Of a stretch of DNA of 33,718 nucleotides, positions 1 to 8,313 are shown piece after piece (within the stretch, counting starts at the first letter, position 1; each line of letters begins with the position of its first letter). Location: assembly GCF_009696275.1 (NCBI RefSeq), contig NZ_VUMI01000061.1, forward strand, positions 1 through 33,718, in the 5' to 3' direction. Both the position numbers and the translations under genes were made by a program. This DNA comes from Eisenbergiella porci. Its GTDB lineage: Bacteria; Bacillota; Clostridia; Lachnospirales; Lachnospiraceae. Below the pieces are notes generated by a model. It searched no databases, had not been told where the DNA came from, and was given only the letters and a program-made list of their open reading frames with translations.

Positions 1-75
1 TTGGCAGGTAACTCCCTCTCTCTTCTTTATTTCTTCCACCAATTCATATGTTTTATATTTTTCTATGTCATTCAT
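1..75 (-). CDS. Partial small protein, N-terminus only
   Basis: The minus strand has an ATG at 75 followed by 25 open codons up to the window edge; the peptide begins MNDIEKYKTYELVEEIKKRE. A purine-rich stretch (GGAGAAAGAGAGAAG) lies just upstream as a ribosome binding site. The charged YELVEE.KKREGV style resembles small proteins found near the lysis cassette of Clostridia prophages, from memory, so it may be the first gene after the fibre genes in transcription order. It matters because it shows that the sequence at 1..112 is not the 5' part of the plus-strand fibre cassette. No function can be assigned. Confidence 0.6.
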   Translation of the reverse strand, partial: MNDIEKYKTYELVEEIKKREGVTCQ

Positions 76-112
76 ATCTTCTCTCTTTCTCCGACACTCA
101 GCAGTCGGCAGC

Positions 113-492
113 TAAATCAGAATTTAGACGGGGCAAAAATCATCCACGAAGGGAGCGGCGCAGATGTGAAATACTACGCCCAGCTGGGTGCCGATGCAGC
201 GTCAAAAAAATTATTGGGCAGTAAAAATCTTACCCTTTTCAAAAAAGCACTGATTATGGACGGCACAAATGTTCAGAGATACTGGCTGTTTCGGCTTGAA
301 GAAATGGATGTGTCAAGCTATAGCTCCCTAAAAGTAGAGTGCACAGCATCGTTCCAATTAACATGCAATGATATCGTTCTTTCTCAGAGCGGGACAATTG
401 ACTTAAAAGGTATTGATACTGTATCGCTGATGCTGAGGTTAAATGGCGCATCCAATCCGTATTATCCGATTACAGTAGAGCTTTTGGTCTAA
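113..492 (+). other. Headless alternative tail-fibre C-terminus cassette
   Basis: An open plus-strand frame encodes a fibre-type tail end (starts LNQNLDGAK, later GADAASKKLLGS, DVSSYSSLKVE, ends PITVELLV). It matches the pattern of the C-terminal part of the minus-strand fibre 501..1133 (QNLGALND, GADTVTKKLGS, DVSNYTFATF, ends DITITLD). It lacks its own promoter, ribosome binding site and convincing start: upstream sequence is the start region of the minus-strand gene at 75. It ends 8 bases from the end of the opposing fibre gene. The simplest reading is a silent cassette that becomes expressed when the segment inverts and fuses in frame to the fibre N-terminus. Confidence 0.7.
117..127 (+). 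repeat. Left inverted repeat of putative fibre switch
   Basis: TCAGAATTTAG here is repeated perfectly in inverted orientation at 899..909. With flanking matches the shared form is GNTAANTCAGAATTTAG. It sits at the first codons of the silent cassette and is itself near-palindromic (TAAAT CAGA ATTTA), as a recombinase site could be. In both copies the codons are read CAG AAT TTA, so exchange would keep the frame. Confidence 0.5.
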
Positions 493-500
493 AGCGGGCT

Positions 501-1133
501 TTAATCTAAAGTAATAGTAATATCTATGGTTGCGGGCAAGTTGTATTTTACTGCAAAATTAGCTGATATAGAAGTATACTCATTTACATTTAATTTCTGT
601 GTGCCGGTTTTAAATGAACTTATAGCTGTACCGTTACCTAATATATTGATATCAAGATTTGCGGAATTTGTATGTACTGCAAAAGTGGCAAAAGTATAAT
701 TGGATACATCAATTTCTGATATCTGCTGTATTGTTCCGCTTACAACATTGGGTTGACCAGCATATTTCCATCGGAAAGAGATCCCGCTACCCAATTTTTT
801 TGTTACTGTATCGGCACCTGCAACTGGTGTATAGGTAATATATACACCGTCCTCCCTGGCATCCATGCCTTTGATAGCCCCGCTGTCATTCAGCGCCCCT
901 AAATTCTGAATTAACCCATCAGTAGTTTGCTTAACTTCCGAAAATCCGTCAGCTACACGTTGCTCTAAATCGTTCATGTTCTGACTGGAAAAGGCGTCTC
1001 CTTCCTTGCTTACCGTCCCTTCTGACCTTTCCACATCGTATATAACTGCCTGTTTCGTGCTCACATTGGTCAGCTTCCGGCGGCCCGCATATTCGACCAT
1101 ACGGTCCGTCCATGTTTTCTTTTTAAATGCCAT
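501..1133 (-). CDS. Tail fibre / receptor-binding-type appendage protein
   Basis: 210 aa, beginning MAFKKKTWTDRMVEYAGRRK. The conserved N-terminus (about residues 1-75, including DVERSEGTVSKEGDAFSSQN and NMNDLEQRV) is of the kind seen at the base of fibres in Lachnospiraceae prophages and probably attaches it to the tail. The C-terminus (about 75-210) is beta-rich and ends DITITLD. The variable part begins just after QNL at residue ~78, exactly where the inverted repeat 899..909 lies. It is the last fibre gene in the tail operon, two bases after the stop of 1135..1740 in transcription order. Convergent with the silent plus-strand cassette. Receptor binding is inferred from position, not shown. 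Confidence 0.75.
   Translation of the reverse strand: MAFKKKTWTDRMVEYAGRRKLTNVSTKQAVIYDVERSEGTVSKEGDAFSSQNMNDLEQRVADGFSEVKQTTDGLIQNLGALNDSGAIKGMDAREDGVYITYTPVAGADTVTKKLGSGISFRWKYAGQPNVVSGTIQQISEIDVSNYTFATFAVHTNSANLDINILGNGTAISSFKTGTQKLNVNEYTSISANFAVKYNLPATIDITITLD
899..909 (-). repeat. Right inverted repeat of putative fibre switch
   Basis: On the minus strand this reads TCAGAATTTAG, identical to 117..127 on the plus strand. It lies inside the fibre gene at the junction between the constant N-terminus and the variable C-terminus. Inversion between the two copies would swap the two C-terminal ends. Confidence 0.5.
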
Positions 1134-1134
1134 A

Positions 1135-1740
1135 TTATATTAAACCTCCTTCTCCGGCGTAAAACTCCCCGGCGTATGCAATATTTTTCTTATTTCCGAC
1201 ATATATGTCAAAGCAGTCTTTTTGTATCTGCTCAATATCATTGTATTTTTGGAAGGAATTAAGAGGGCTTTCCGGCACTTCCGGTGTTGTATTGCGGTGT
1301 GCATAGTTTCTTAGCCTCTGCACTCCCTGACGTATTCTCTGATAATCAGAAGTGCGGGGCTTTTCCCCGACCTCCCAATTGTATTTCCCCTCTATGACCA
1401 GGGCGGCCAGCTCTCCTATTGTGAAATTGTTTTTTTCTATCCGGTTAAGATCCCGTGCATTAAGCACGCCTTTCTTATTCCGTTCCCGTACGTCCTCCGC
1501 TGTGCGGTCTGTGACAAACCACGGCAGGTCATATACAAGGGTAGTTTCATATTCACTTCGATTCCCGGCAGCGTCAATCATTTCCACCCACAAATGATAG
1601 GTGTTATCTTCCGCCGCCGGGGCATATCCATACCATTTCCCGTCCCGTGACTGGAAAGTGGTAGGATTACTATTTATGGCACCAGCGACATACACAATGT
1701 CGCTGGGTGCTGCAGCAGCTATGTATGCCACATTCACCAC
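1135..1740 (-). CDS. Tail appendage protein, Ig-like N-terminus
   Basis: 201 aa. The start appears to be GTG at 1740 (or the adjacent GTG at 1737) preceded by AAAGG. Residues ~30-75 look like the end of an Ig-like fold (YHLWVEMIDAAGNRSEY). Residues ~75-201 contain TDRTAEDVRERNKKGVLNAR and DLNRIEKNN, a stretch familiar from Lachnospiraceae prophage tail modules, then a linker-like C-terminus. Five bases separate it from the Ig-like protein upstream, so the two are probably co-translated. Likely part of the host-contact apparatus; exact role unknown. Confidence 0.65.
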   Translation of the reverse strand: MVNVAYIAAAAPSDIVYVAGAINSNPTTFQSRDGKWYGYAPAAEDNTYHLWVEMIDAAGNRSEYETTLVYDLPWFVTDRTAEDVRERNKKGVLNARDLNRIEKNNFTIGELAALVIEGKYNWEVGEKPRTSDYQRIRQGVQRLRNYAHRNTTPEVPESPLNSFQKYNDIEQIQKDCFDIYVGNKKNIAYAGEFYAGEGGLI

Positions 1741-1745
1741 CGCCT

Positions 1746-2657
1746 TTATTCGATTTCCAGCTCAATCGCTACGCTGCCGGAAGCATCCGCAGGATTCGGG
1801 GAAATAGAAACGTTTTTGATTTTAGGTACAGAGGTGTCAATCTTGAAATTAATGGTAACAGGCGTAGTAAGCCCTGCGGCATCCCGTGCAGTTACCACAA
1901 GCGTATTGTTACCCTCTGCGCCGGTAAGAGCTTTGCTGAATGCACCGTTAGTTACTGTAATGGATCCTACATCGGTCCCATTGAGTTTAGCTGTTACAGT
2001 TACCGGACTGGATGTTGCATCGTTAGTTGTACCCTCAAGCGTGATAGACTTAGTATTTGTTATAAGACCATTGGCAGGTGATGTAATGTTCAGCGAAGGG
2101 GGAACAGTATCTACCTTGATAGATGCTGTAACAACAGCCGCTGCATTCCCATCATTATCCTGCGCATTGATGGTTATAGTATGGTCCCCATTGGAAAGTG
2201 CCGTCTGCGGTGTATAAACAAACTGATAACCGTTCGTAATTGCCGTTTTGGTCATTCCCGTGCTGGATTCATTGAATGTATTACCATCAATTTTTAGACT
2301 TACAGTCGATGTTTTTACGCCGGAACCGTTTGTCTCGTCTGTGACCTTAAAAGTAATGGGTTGCTTATTGTTGGTGACGCGCGCACCGTTGGTAGGAGTA
2401 ACCAGGGCAATAACAGGTTTAACTTTTTCTTTAACCTGTAGCCGGAGGCTTGCGCCTATGGTTGCGTCTGATGCATCATAAGTTACTACTGTCCCGGCAT
2501 CGTTCGTTATCCTGACTGTTACCGGATAATACTTTCCATCTTTATTAAAACTTGTGATAGACGGAGCTGTTGGGGACGCTGCCCACTTCCCCGCTGCATT
2601 TTTGATGCAGTTTGTCCATACACCATTAATCGATATCTCGACTTTTGTAATTGCCAT
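1746..2657 (-). CDS. Ig-like repeat tail appendage protein
   Basis: 303 aa, with about three tandem bacterial Ig-like/cadherin-like beta domains. Repeat marks are VKPVIALVTPTNGARVTN, DTVPPSLNITSPANG and DTSVPKIKNVSISPNPA, plus the conserved turns QDNDGNAA and ARDAAGLTT. Such domains in tail proteins are known to bind carbohydrate surfaces weakly. The ATG at 2657 overlaps the stop of the 55-aa gene upstream (TAATG), implying translational coupling. Its C-terminal SISPNPADASGSVAIELEIE resembles the N-terminus of that 55-aa protein, suggesting exchange or duplication of a beta-strand module. Confidence 0.75.
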   Translation of the reverse strand: MAITKVEISINGVWTNCIKNAAGKWAASPTAPSITSFNKDGKYYPVTVRITNDAGTVVTYDASDATIGASLRLQVKEKVKPVIALVTPTNGARVTNNKQPITFKVTDETNGSGVKTSTVSLKIDGNTFNESSTGMTKTAITNGYQFVYTPQTALSNGDHTITINAQDNDGNAAAVVTASIKVDTVPPSLNITSPANGLITNTKSITLEGTTNDATSSPVTVTAKLNGTDVGSITVTNGAFSKALTGAEGNNTLVVTARDAAGLTTPVTINFKIDTSVPKIKNVSISPNPADASGSVAIELEIE

Positions 2658-2824
2658 TAAATAATCCCCACACTCTCACCGGCTTTTATTTCATTGCCGG
2701 AATAATATGTTGTCCGCTGGAAAACGATCTCCACGTCCTCCGCGTCTATAATGATTGATAGTTTCTGGTTAGCCTCCACCGGATTAGGTGTTATAGTAAT
2801 GCTATTTAGTTTAGGTTTGTTCAA
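2657..2824 (-). CDS. 55-aa tail-module protein with TTG start
   Basis: The reading frame starts at TTG 2824, directly after the TAA stop of 2825..4543, and ends in a TAATG overlap with the next gene. The peptide begins MNKPKLNSITITPNPVEANQ and ends YYSGNEIKAGESVGII. The end echoes the end of the upstream tail protein (FYQTGTELYIDESVGVI), and the beginning echoes the end of the downstream Ig protein (SISPNPADASG). There is no strong ribosome binding site, so reinitiation after the upstream stop is likely. The tight packing and shared motifs argue it is real. Function unknown, probably part of the tail tip. Confidence 0.6.
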   Translation of the reverse strand: MNKPKLNSITITPNPVEANQKLSIIIDAEDVEIVFQRTTYYSGNEIKAGESVGII

Positions 2825-4543
2825 TTAAATAACACCTACACTTTCGTCAATATATAATTCGGTTCCGGTTTGGTAAAAATCACTTGTGTACTTGTAATAG
2901 CCACGGAGCTGCGCCGTTGATATATACCCGCCTGTCAGGTCCGTCTTGATACTCTCCAGACCAGCCGCATACCCGCCGCGTCCAGCTAGTGTATTTTCGA
3001 CCGCAGCCCATTGTCCGGGCTGTTCCCGGTCAGCAAGATAGCGAATATTGAGAATCAAAGACAACTGATAATAATCAAGTATCGCTTCTGATATTACTTT
3101 TGCCTGACTGTAATTAAACAGTGTTCCGGTAAAATTCTTCGCTTTCGGATTTTCTCCAGCCTTAAGCTGCGGCACGGTGGATGTAACCGTGATATCCTGC
3201 TTGCTATACTGCTTTCCATATATAGTCACCGCGGCCGCTTCTTGCAGCCGGAATGTAATATAATTGGTTTTTGCTTCCACAATCTCCCCGGTGCTTATCC
3301 GCAGGGCAGACACCGGGCTGTTGAACTTCACTTCATTCAGGCCGGCCGGATACGTGGTTTCTTTCACCAGCTCTTTTTCTTCCGTCCCCTCCGTATACTC
3401 TGCGAATTTAATGCTTATCTCGCTTATATACGTATCTTGCTTTGTGGCCGTGGAGAATTTACGGTCTCGTCCTATATCCGCCTGTATGAGCCTTACAGGC
3501 TTATATATTAATACATCATCCCTGCGTGAAGTCTCCGCCGCAGCCCCGCAGGCAAACAATACTTCACGTAGGGCCTTACGCCTGGTCTGGATTTTGAGCC
3601 AGCCATAAAGCGGTGTTGCCGCCACTTCGTCCGTTACCTGGTAAGGAATGTCTGTGCCCGCAAATATATCAGCCAGCACATTCCCGGCCAGCTCCCCGTT
3701 GTACACCCGGCCGGCTGTAAAGTCGGTATCATCAAGGAGCCCTATATAATCCGTGGCCTCCATCTTCGCTATGCTTTTCTGGCTGCTGGGTGTTGTAAGA
3801 AAGTACCTGCCCAGGTATATCCTCTCCCCGTCAACGATTTCATACGGGGCAATGTGCTGCTTTTTCTGCAAGGCCTTATGCAGCCCTTCTGAATTGGCAA
3901 GATTAAATTCGTTGCCCGTATCTACAAATTGGAAAGTAAGCTTATTTATTTTAAGGGTGTTTGACGTTGGATCCATTTCCTCCACCAGGGAAGCCGATTT
4001 AATGTCATTTTCTCCCCAGGTAACGATAACCCCGTAATCAATTCCCCATAGTTTTATGTACCGATATGGGCGGGCCCGCTGAAACTCTATTTCCAGGCGG
4101 CCATAATTCTCAACCAGATTCCGGGCATAATAATCCCTGCTGTCCGGCTGAAAGCTCTTAAGCGCGATCATGTTGCCGTCCAGGGAATACCACCTTATTT
4201 GCATCTGTAGAGGGGTATCACCCACAAAATGGAAGGTAAGCCCCGTACTGGTATGATTTTCTGAAAATAATATTGTTACCAACGGATTTTTCGCAAAATA
4301 TCCATTGCTATCTGACAACTCAGAAGTCCAGAAGGGGATTCCCTCTGGTTCATCCGGCAGCTCCGGCATTGTGCCGTCAAGCACAAAATAATCCTGTTCT
4401 AACGTCGCATAATCAGGAAACGCGGTATTATCCTTAAGGAGCGTTTCCGCTGCGAACGGCTGGTTATCCATTGTTGACGGCGTACTGTCCTGTAATGCGG
4501 TTGTGTCCTTTAAGTCATATATGACCTCAAAATTTGTTTTCAT
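2825..4543 (-). CDS. Tail tip / baseplate protein
   Basis: 572 aa, directly downstream of the 132-aa tail protein (ATGA overlap at 4540..4543) and the tape measure. This is the position of the tail-tip hub (Dit/Tal region) in siphophages. Residues ~60-185 look like a jelly-roll or discoidin-like module (WTSELSDSNGYFAKNP, RPYRYIKLWGIDYG). The middle (~190-330) resembles tail-tip cores (LTFQFVDTGNEFNL, RIYLGRYFLT, ATDYIGLLDDTDF). The C-terminus is beta-rich. No peptidase or lysozyme motif was seen. It likely links the tail tube to the Ig-like appendages encoded next. Confidence 0.7.
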   Translation of the reverse strand: MKTNFEVIYDLKDTTALQDSTPSTMDNQPFAAETLLKDNTAFPDYATLEQDYFVLDGTMPELPDEPEGIPFWTSELSDSNGYFAKNPLVTILFSENHTSTGLTFHFVGDTPLQMQIRWYSLDGNMIALKSFQPDSRDYYARNLVENYGRLEIEFQRARPYRYIKLWGIDYGVIVTWGENDIKSASLVEEMDPTSNTLKINKLTFQFVDTGNEFNLANSEGLHKALQKKQHIAPYEIVDGERIYLGRYFLTTPSSQKSIAKMEATDYIGLLDDTDFTAGRVYNGELAGNVLADIFAGTDIPYQVTDEVAATPLYGWLKIQTRRKALREVLFACGAAAETSRRDDVLIYKPVRLIQADIGRDRKFSTATKQDTYISEISIKFAEYTEGTEEKELVKETTYPAGLNEVKFNSPVSALRISTGEIVEAKTNYITFRLQEAAAVTIYGKQYSKQDITVTSTVPQLKAGENPKAKNFTGTLFNYSQAKVISEAILDYYQLSLILNIRYLADREQPGQWAAVENTLAGRGGYAAGLESIKTDLTGGYISTAQLRGYYKYTSDFYQTGTELYIDESVGVI

Positions 4544-4938
4544 GTCGGGGACCTCGCAGGTTGCTTAGCTGTCATTTTGCATGTAAAAGCTGAAAACTCA
4601 GCTTCTCCATCAAGTATTTTCTTATATTCGTCTGATACTGATGAAATATAACCGCGGAAAGAATATGTCCCTGTTCCTGCCGGCAGCACAAAATCATGAA
4701 ATTCTACGGGTTCCGTCATTTTATTCCAAAATTCGTTATAGTCTGAATCCCCGAACGCTGCACTGTCTCCCACTGTCAGCGTAAAGTTATAATACACGCC
4801 GATAAGTTCCCTTTTCAGGTCTCCGTCCTCGGTACGTTCTGCGAATTTGTCAAGGAAGTCCGCAGAACGTTTTAAAGATACAAGGGGAATGTCAAAGTGA
4901 ATATTATCCACAATAATTCCCTGTGTATATACACTCAT
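4540..4938 (-). CDS. Small tail protein between tape measure and tail tip
   Basis: 132 aa, starting MSVYTQGIIVDNIHFDIPLV. It contains TVGDSAAFGDSDYNEFWNKM, then TYSFRGYISSVSDEY and TCKMTAKQPARSPT. The position just after the tape measure and before the tail tip gene is where a distal tail or tube-like protein is expected. The Y.FRGYISSVSDEY stretch resembles domains that copy the tail tube fold, but this is a weak impression. It starts 3 bases after the tape measure stop. Confidence 0.6.
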   Translation of the reverse strand: MSVYTQGIIVDNIHFDIPLVSLKRSADFLDKFAERTEDGDLKRELIGVYYNFTLTVGDSAAFGDSDYNEFWNKMTEPVEFHDFVLPAGTGTYSFRGYISSVSDEYKKILDGEAEFSAFTCKMTAKQPARSPT

Positions 4939-4941
4939 GCT

Positions 4942-7900
4942 TTATGTCGCCCCCAATACTTCAATGTCAAGCCCCCGCCGGTTCATTTCAGAGAGTATAT
5001 CCGAAATAGAAAGTCTGGCGAAAGCTTCGCCGTCGTAGATAAGATTTATATTGACTGGAAGTTTTTCCTGTCCGTATCCACTTTCCGCAAGCCCCGCCTT
5101 TACCATATCCTTTATTAATCCGGCCGGGGCCTCGACATTAACCTGTCCCCGTGGCTGGTCTCCCAGCATGGCAAGGAACGGATTGCCACCCCTGATAACG
5201 GAACCGGATGCAAGATGGGGTACGCTTTCCAGTACCGCGCTGGCGGCTGCCGGATTAATGCTCCGCGTTGATGGGGATGCTTTCGACGTTTTCCCGGATG
5301 TCGTGCCTACTTTTTCATATCCGCTGCTAAAGAAGTCTTTTACTGCCTGTATAGCGTTTTTTACCCAATCAATAAATTCCTTTAATTTTTCAATTATTGG
5401 ACTTAGAGCTTCATCTACAATTTTGCTTTTTATCGCGCTGAAAGTTGACGATACTTTTTCCTTGAATTTATCAAACTTTTCCTTTAATTCATCTGTCTTT
5501 AGCTTAATTTCGTCGTATTTCTCAATTATTGATTTCTTAAGTTCTTCCAATAATTCGGTGGTTTTTTCCTTGATTTCCTCCCATTTTTCAGTAAAAGCAG
5601 TCTTAATATTTTCAATCAATTCTGACCATTTTTCCTGCGTGAACCAGGGAACGACATTTTCTTCCCACCAAGTGTACAGGGCAGTGTTTTGCCACCAATC
5701 AGCAATTTCATTCCATTTTGTTTCAAAAGCTAGGCCGATATTGGAGAATAATTCTACCCACTTTTCTTGCGTGAACCACGGCGCTACATATGTATCCCAC
5801 CAATCAGGCAAATCCCTAAGTGGTGCGTTTTCTTTCCACCATTCATCGAGAGACTTCCATCCACCTATAAATGATTCTTTTATTTTCTCAAGGGAGGCAG
5901 CAACATCTTCCTTGATTTTTCCAAAAGCGCCCGCAACATCCCAGTTCCATATTGTGTCGTTAAAATATTTCCCTAATTCATCACCAAGGACGAAATTGTT
6001 TGATTCTTCCCTAAGTTCCTTTATTTTTTCAATGGCTGGTTCCAGTTTGACGTTCCATCCATCCTCATTATAATTATCTGGATTAAGACCATATAGAGAA
6101 CTTGCTGCGTCTCTACTGGCATCCTCCAGTTTTTTCATTTTTACCTGATATAATTCAACTGAAATACGTCCTGCATCTAAATCGTCATTGAGTTTTTTTA
6201 TACTTTCTGATATCTCTGACGTAGCAGTCTCAAATTCTTTGAGATTGTCCCCGTGTTTTAGCGCATCAAAAAATCCAATTGTCGCGCCGCCACCGACCAA
6301 AGCTCCATTAAGGGAAAATGCGCCTTGCATAGCCGGAAATAAAGCATTAAGCTTTGATAAGAAATCAATAATTTTAGATCCGGCAATAACAGCATCAAGT
6401 CCAGCAAGTGCTAACTTAAAAGCTATAAATGCTTCTGCCAGATTGAATACCCAGTCAGGAATATCTTTTGTTTCTTTCCCGAATCCCTCAAAGAAATCAG
6501 AAATAGCTTTCTTTATGGACTCGTAATCCATTTCATTTATAATTCCGGCCAGAAAATCAAATGCACTTTGCAGTATTTTCCCCAGGGCACGTCCAATATC
6601 TTCCCAGTCGATATCATTTATCGTATCGATTAAAAATTTTCCAATCTTATGCCCAATCTCTCCCCACTTAATGCCATAAAGTAATGCTATAAGCCCATCG
6701 ACTGCTACATTTATACCATTAGCTATTGTCTGTGCCAACTGCTCCCAATTCAGGGTGCGGACAAAACCCATAATGCTTGTAGCTATACCACGGCAGCCAG
6801 TTATGATCGTATCGGAAATCAGTCCCCAATCCAGGCCGTCCATGAATCCGTTTATGGTCTCTGCTATCGCCTCCCCGAACTTCTGCCAATTAAAGTTTTT
6901 TACAAAGCCATATGCAAATTCAAAGGCTGTGTTTATACCCTGGGCTATAGTAATCCCAAGAAGGTGCCAGTCAAGGTTTTCAAGAATGCCGTTCAGAAAC
7001 GTTGCAAGGCTTTTTCCAAGCTTCCGCGCGGTCTCCCTTACTTCGCTCCAATCGATGTTCTCCAGCATGTCATTTATCTTTTCAGCAAGCATCTTACCCA
7101 GATCGTAAAAATCGGCATCCTGCCACATTTTCTTGATTTTGTCCCAAAAACTTTTAATTCCGCTGTCAATCGGGACTTCCTCAAATCCTCCGGTTGAACC
7201 TCCGCCTCCCCCGCCGCCAGTATTTTTATTCAGAACATCCAGATCGTCGAATTTAGCCAGGGCCCCGGCTGCCTTTTTAGCAGCTCCGGCCGTCCCGTTT
7301 AAAGCATCCTTATAGGCGTCCTGCACTTCCACCGCCTTTTTCCAGGTGGCATGGCCTGTCATATAGGCAAATAACTGTCCCAGCGCATTAACAGCCCGAT
7401 TTACCCAATTAATGAGCTCAATCAGGTACGGCACTACGGCCTGTATAATCGGTGCGAATGCTGCAGCAAATGAATTTTTCAAGGTTCCCAGGGCATTTTG
7501 CAAATCCCGTATGCTCTGCTTATACTCTTCCGAATACTTTTGCAGATTTTTTAATCCGGCTTTGGCGCCGGAAACCATAGCATTAAAGCCCTTTGTAATC
7601 CAGTTAAAAATAAGCAGTGATAGAGCTATTCCCTTAAATCGGGAAGCCAGGGTACTCATTAGACTGCCAGTTTTCTTTCCCTGCTTATTGATGGAGGAAA
7701 AAGTTTTCCCGGCCGCACTGCGTATCTTACTGAATGCGGTGCTGAACTTCTGCTCTACATTTTTGATAGCAGGAAGAATTCCTGATGCAGCTTTCTGCAT
7801 CCGAGGGAAAATCTCCTTCGTGCTACTCTGTTTCTTAAACATTTCATTCAGCTTTGCCTTACTCACTTCCAGCTTCCCGTTGAGTTCGTCAACCTTCTGT

Positions 7901-8304
7901 GAAGTTTTTTCAAACTCTGTTGACATACTGCCGGGCACAAATGCTTTCCCGGCTGATTCAAGGCCAGATAAGCCATCCCGCAGGTGATTCACCTGCTGGT
8001 CTGCCAGACTGATTTCATTCACCAGTTTCCTGTATCCCTTAGAGGATGTATCTCCAGACTTTTCCAAAAGGCGCAGCTTCCCGTATAACTTGTCTGCGTT
8101 GGCCTCTGCCTTTTGCAATTCCTTCTGCATTTCCTGGTATTCGTATGTCGGAACTTTCGCTTCCTTCATACTTGCCATCTTTGCTTGCAGCCGGGAAATC
8201 TCGGTCTCGGTCTTTTTTATCTCATTACAGAGGCGTAGGATCTGACTGTTGGCATCCCGTGTCTCAAATTGTGTGTTGATTTTAAACGTTCCGGCGTATG
8301 CCAT
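4942..8304 (-). CDS. Tape measure protein
   Basis: 1120 aa, by far the longest gene. It sets tail length and is ejected with the DNA. Residues ~15-175 are a long heptad-rich coiled coil (ILRLCNEIKKTETEISRLQ). A hydrophobic segment follows near 225-250 (GIALSLLIFNWITKGFNAMV), then AF.. helices, and a poly-Gly linker (GGGGGGGSTGG) near residue 365. The centre has many short amphipathic repeats with W-[SE]-x-[IL] turns. Two copies of a PWFTQEKW module occur near residues 845 and 890. The C-terminus (PINPAAASAVLES to the end) is the conserved non-helical end. It follows the Gp15-like chaperone gene, as expected. Confidence 0.95.
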   Translation of the reverse strand: MAYAGTFKINTQFETRDANSQILRLCNEIKKTETEISRLQAKMASMKEAKVPTYEYQEMQKELQKAEANADKLYGKLRLLEKSGDTSSKGYRKLVNEISLADQQVNHLRDGLSGLESAGKAFVPGSMSTEFEKTSQKVDELNGKLEVSKAKLNEMFKKQSSTKEIFPRMQKAASGILPAIKNVEQKFSTAFSKIRSAAGKTFSSINKQGKKTGSLMSTLASRFKGIALSLLIFNWITKGFNAMVSGAKAGLKNLQKYSEEYKQSIRDLQNALGTLKNSFAAAFAPIIQAVVPYLIELINWVNRAVNALGQLFAYMTGHATWKKAVEVQDAYKDALNGTAGAAKKAAGALAKFDDLDVLNKNTGGGGGGGSTGGFEEVPIDSGIKSFWDKIKKMWQDADFYDLGKMLAEKINDMLENIDWSEVRETARKLGKSLATFLNGILENLDWHLLGITIAQGINTAFEFAYGFVKNFNWQKFGEAIAETINGFMDGLDWGLISDTIITGCRGIATSIMGFVRTLNWEQLAQTIANGINVAVDGLIALLYGIKWGEIGHKIGKFLIDTINDIDWEDIGRALGKILQSAFDFLAGIINEMDYESIKKAISDFFEGFGKETKDIPDWVFNLAEAFIAFKLALAGLDAVIAGSKIIDFLSKLNALFPAMQGAFSLNGALVGGGATIGFFDALKHGDNLKEFETATSEISESIKKLNDDLDAGRISVELYQVKMKKLEDASRDAASSLYGLNPDNYNEDGWNVKLEPAIEKIKELREESNNFVLGDELGKYFNDTIWNWDVAGAFGKIKEDVAASLEKIKESFIGGWKSLDEWWKENAPLRDLPDWWDTYVAPWFTQEKWVELFSNIGLAFETKWNEIADWWQNTALYTWWEENVVPWFTQEKWSELIENIKTAFTEKWEEIKEKTTELLEELKKSIIEKYDEIKLKTDELKEKFDKFKEKVSSTFSAIKSKIVDEALSPIIEKLKEFIDWVKNAIQAVKDFFSSGYEKVGTTSGKTSKASPSTRSINPAAASAVLESVPHLASGSVIRGGNPFLAMLGDQPRGQVNVEAPAGLIKDMVKAGLAESGYGQEKLPVNINLIYDGEAFARLSISDILSEMNRRGLDIEVLGAT

Positions 8305-8313
8305 GCATCAGAA

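Noticed and set aside
1-112. Plus-strand start at position 1 for the fibre cassette
   Set aside because: The stretch is hydrophobic nonsense in that frame, and on the minus strand it is the start region and ribosome binding site of the gene beginning at 75.
5051-6073. 340-codon plus-strand reading frame inside the tape measure gene
   Set aside because: It is antisense to a clear tape measure coding region and its Ser/Phe/Leu-rich composition is a shadow of that gene.
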